A stretch of DNA of 10,032 bases from positions 1-10,032 of the forward strand of contig DOWN01000144.1 in assembly GCA_003519545.1 (NCBI GenBank), written 5' to 3'. This document shows, piece after piece, positions 7,746-10,032 of the stretch. The notes under the pieces are model-generated. The model searched no databases. It saw nothing but the letters and a program-made list of their open reading frames with translations, and was not told the origin of the DNA. Made by a program: the position numbers and the translations under genes. The stretch is from Bacteroidota bacterium. GTDB taxonomy: Bacteria > Bacteroidota > Ignavibacteria > Tepidaquicellales > Tepidaquicellaceae. Every line of letters begins with the position of its first letter. Position 1 is the stretch's first letter.

Positions 7746-8587
7746 TAATACTTTATATCTTTTTTAACAACATACTCTCCCAATCTGGGAAATTCTTTTT
7801 TTATTCTTTTAATAATCGATTTATATAATCCGCCGTCAATTTCTAATCTCCTTGCCATTGTCCATGCTTTGGATTTATTAGATTTTACAAGTCCTATTTT
7901 TCCGATTTCAGATAACTTCATCGCCATCCATCCGTCTTCCCAAATTGTTCTTTCAAGATTAAAACCTCCAATCTTTAAAGCATCCTCTACCCTAAATCCA
8001 AAATTAAATCCCATTACGTTCAGATAATCTCTGTGTTTTCTTCTTAATCTGAATAATGTATTTGTAACCATTTCATATAAAGCCATCACCGGTCTTGAAG
8101 TTTTTCCGGGTGGTATAAAAGAATATTTCCCGTAGGCACATGTTATTTCAGGATTTTTTAAAACTTCTACAAAACCATCTACCCAAGTGGGAGGATATAA
8201 TGTGTCCGAGTCGGCACAAAGTTCAATTTTACCTTTCGATTTTTCCAATCCCATTTGTCTTGTAAAACTAATTCCCTGTTTCGGTTGGAAATAAGACTTA
8301 ACTCCGCATCTATCGAGCAATTCCTGAGTTTTATCAGTTGAATTATTATTTACAACAATAATTTCAACTTTATAATTTGTTTCAATAAACGAAAGACTGT
8401 TTAAAGTTCGTGCTAAATTATTTTCTTCATTCCATGCAGGTATAACGATTGAAACTTCAGGGTCATCGCAATTAAACTTTTCGAATCTTTTTGAAATAGA
8501 CTTGTAAAAATCGTCCGGTAAATCATTTACTCCGTTATATTGGAAGAGACTATTTTTAACCCAAACCGGAATTGTAAAATCCTGCAT
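7745..8587 (-). CDS. Family 2 glycosyltransferase (GT-A fold)
   Basis: The 280-residue product has the GT2 nucleotide-sugar binding start VSIVIPAWNEENNLARTL at about 45-62, then EIIVVNNNSTDKTQEL at about 75-90. The metal-binding DxD equivalent is ADSD (D126, D128). A possible catalytic acidic pair lies in WEDGW (E217, D218). There is no signal peptide or obvious membrane segment, so it should work on the cytoplasmic face of the inner membrane, on a lipid- or polysaccharide-linked acceptor. The basic C-terminal tail (YKSIIKRIKKEF and on) may help membrane association (inference). The donor sugar and acceptor cannot be read from the sequence. It starts 10 nt after the O-antigen ligase-like gene stop, with no Shine-Dalgarno-like sequence in that gap. 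Together the two suggest a polysaccharide, glycolipid or O-antigen-type assembly role. Its TAA stop shares a base with the phosphorylase start. Confidence 0.92.
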   Translation of the reverse strand: MQDFTIPVWVKNSLFQYNGVNDLPDDFYKSISKRFEKFNCDDPEVSIVIPAWNEENNLARTLNSLSFIETNYKVEIIVVNNNSTDKTQELLDRCGVKSYFQPKQGISFTRQMGLEKSKGKIELCADSDTLYPPTWVDGFVEVLKNPEITCAYGKYSFIPPGKTSRPVMALYEMVTNTLFRLRRKHRDYLNVMGFNFGFRVEDALKIGGFNLERTIWEDGWMAMKLSEIGKIGLVKSNKSKAWTMARRLEIDGGLYKSIIKRIKKEFPRLGEYVVKKDIKY

Positions 8588-8597
8588 AATAAATTTA

Positions 8598-10032
8598 CTA
8601 TTTAATTAAATCAATTTGATTTTTTGATTCATCAAATTGTCTGCATTTATTTATAATTGCAATCGCAACAAAAAATAAAAGATTAATCGGATACTGTCCT
8701 ATTGCTTCCTGAGGAAAATTTGCAAGAGCAAGACAATATAATACTGTTAACATCCCGAGAGAATAATTTCTTAATTCAGGATCACGAATTCTGAAATAAT
8801 CTTTGATACCATAAAAAAGCACGACAAAGATCATCAACAATTGAAGGAATAATCCAACCCAACCAAGTTCAACGGCAGTTCTTATATATCCGCTATCGGG
8901 AGGAAAATTTGCAAGAGGTGACCATGGAGAAAATTTCTTGCCCCATTCACCTGTTGCACCCATACCACCGCCAAACGGATGTGTCTGAATAAATGGTTGG
9001 ATAAATGCCTGATTTCTTGCTCTTGTCTGATATGATGGATCTTCAGAGGGTCTGAATGCGGATTGTAATCTTACAACTTCAGGATTTGAAGTTGGTATTA
9101 CCAATAAAACTCCTAATCCCATCACCGCAAATACTCCGAACAACATCAGTTTTTTATTTAAAGTAATAAAAGTTAAAAACATTAATGACGCTACAGGTAA
9201 TATAAAAGCGGCTCTCGTGCTTGAGAATAACATCCCATACATCATTAGCACACCTGAAATGAAATAAAAAATTCTTCTTAATTTTCTATAAGGACCGAAA
9301 GCAAATATAAAACATAAGACTCCTGTAAATGCAGTTGTAAAACCAAAAACCAAAGGATCACTGAAAAAAGAAAACTTTTTAAATTTACCTGCTTGAAAAA
9401 GAAGAGCATATCTCTCGGGAGTTTCCATAATCCACGCCATTTCAAATGGTAAAAATCCGATAAACTCCTGCATCATCCCATAAAATGTCGCGAGCAATAC
9501 AAGGAATATCCAAATATGAATTATCAGAGAAATAAATTTTTTAGAATCTATTGCATATAACAGCATAAAATAAAAAATCATAATCCCGGCGGTGCCTCTT
9601 ATGGTATATACCCAAGCAAGTCTCGACTCTGCGAATGGATTTGCTCCTTGCAATAAATTATAAATAATCCAAATTAAAATTATTTTACTTATCGGATTAT
9701 CAGCAAAACTCCAGTCTTTACTTTCGATTTGTTTTATAAACATTCCGAAGAATAATAAAACAATGAGTAAATCCATCAATATACCAAGTTGAAGATCACC
9801 AAGAAATCTTTTAAATCCTAATACAAAAAATGCCGTTATTATAGTAAAGAGAACACCGAATTTCAGATTGAATAATGAAGTAATTAAAGCAGGAATTCCG
9901 ACAACGAGAGCAAGAGATAAAACTGCAGCGACAAATCCGAATTTTGAAATGACTAAACTAACACCAACAGTTAAAATCAATAAAAGAAAAAAGCCGAACC
10001 AATTTTTTAATTTTTCATTTATAAATTTTTGA
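8598..10032 (-). CDS. O-antigen ligase/polymerase-like (Wzy_C family) membrane protein, 5' end missing
   Basis: The frame is open from the right edge to a TAG at 8598-8600, giving at least 477 residues, so the true start is probably outside the window. The internal TTG at 9978-9980 is not a credible start: the codons before it (KLKNWFGFFLLL) continue the first hydrophobic helix. About 12-14 membrane segments are visible. A large loop lies between about window positions 9090 and 8880 and holds the Wzy_C-type features YQTRARNQAF, THPFGGGMG and, before the next helix, DSGYIRTAVELGWVGL. An STR motif (9213-9221) lies upstream at a helix start, as often seen in the family. WaaL-type ligases usually have a His in the loop before the last helices; here the equivalent appears to be DSGY. 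It is therefore either a ligase variant or an exopolysaccharide/O-antigen polymerase, acting at the periplasmic face of the inner membrane. It is the first visible gene of the operon. Confidence 0.85.
   Translation of the reverse strand, partial: QKFINEKLKNWFGFFLLLILTVGVSLVISKFGFVAAVLSLALVVGIPALITSLFNLKFGVLFTIITAFFVLGFKRFLGDLQLGILMDLLIVLLFFGMFIKQIESKDWSFADNPISKIILIWIIYNLLQGANPFAESRLAWVYTIRGTAGIMIFYFMLLYAIDSKKFISLIIHIWIFLVLLATFYGMMQEFIGFLPFEMAWIMETPERYALLFQAGKFKKFSFFSDPLVFGFTTAFTGVLCFIFAFGPYRKLRRIFYFISGVLMMYGMLFSSTRAAFILPVASLMFLTFITLNKKLMLFGVFAVMGLGVLLVIPTSNPEVVRLQSAFRPSEDPSYQTRARNQAFIQPFIQTHPFGGGMGATGEWGKKFSPWSPLANFPPDSGYIRTAVELGWVGLFLQLLMIFVVLFYGIKDYFRIRDPELRNYSLGMLTVLYCLALANFPQEAIGQYPINLLFFVAIAIINKCRQFDESKNQIDLIK

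Larger units (their letters stand above)
164..10032 (-). other. Predicted five-gene operon with overlapping start/stop codons
   Basis: All five minus-strand genes are packed without room for internal promoters or terminators. The spacings are 10 nt (8588-8597), a 1-nt overlap at 7745 (TAATG), a 4-nt overlap at 5274-5277 (ATGA) and a 4-nt overlap at 1054-1057 (ATGA). None of the starts has a strong Shine-Dalgarno sequence: upstream of 7745 is AT-rich, and the nearest purine run before 5277 (GGAAAG) is 16 nt away. Re-initiation or Bacteroidota-style AT-rich leader recognition is therefore likely. The promoter must lie beyond the right edge. Confidence 0.75.

Noticed and set aside
1..10032. CRISPR arrays, tRNA/rRNA genes, insertion sequences, defence genes
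   Set aside because: I saw no direct-repeat/spacer pattern, RNA-like conserved sequence, transposase or terminal inverted repeats; the window is filled by the six genes described.

Overview
The window is AT-rich (roughly one third G+C by eye) and almost wholly coding. It looks like a member of the Bacteroidota/Ignavibacteriota/Chlorobiota group. Two proteins point there: a giant exported protein ending in a FlgD-like type IX secretion (T9SS) sorting domain, and a PorV/PorQ-family outer-membrane barrel. The absence of good Shine-Dalgarno sequences before the starts fits the same group. The genus cannot be read from the sequence; an uncultured Ignavibacteria-like genome is my best guess.

Layout. 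Five genes run leftward (minus strand) with almost no space between them. Read in transcription order from the right edge they are: an O-antigen ligase/polymerase-like membrane protein (8598 to beyond the right edge, 5' end missing); a family 2 glycosyltransferase (7745-8587); glycogen/starch phosphorylase (5274-7745); a 1407-residue secreted multidomain protein with a T9SS tail (1054-5277); and a PorV/PorQ-like barrel (164-1057). Gaps and overlaps are 10 nt, then 1 nt (TAATG), then 4 nt (ATGA) and again 4 nt (ATGA), so one polycistronic message with translational coupling is likely. At the left edge, the 3' end of an unidentified plus-strand gene (3-167) converges on the operon, and the two TAA stops share the palindrome TTAA. 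No intergenic stretch exceeds 10 nt. I see no RNA gene, mobile element or CRISPR array, and no convincing promoter or terminator.

How the genes may work together. The first two genes are surface or exported polysaccharide functions: a GT-A glycosyltransferase and a Wzy/WaaL-type membrane enzyme. The third is cytoplasmic storage-glucan breakdown giving glucose-1-phosphate, a possible entry to sugar-nucleotide supply (inference). The last two form a plausible T9SS cargo/outer-membrane pair: the large protein has a signal peptide, an IgGFc-binding-like N-terminal region, a LruC/DUF4842 domain, an eight-repeat FG-GAP-type propeller and the sorting tail. I found no clear evidence of a wholly new system. 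The most unusual items are the domain architecture of the giant protein and the insertion of glycogen phosphorylase into an otherwise envelope-directed, tightly coupled operon.
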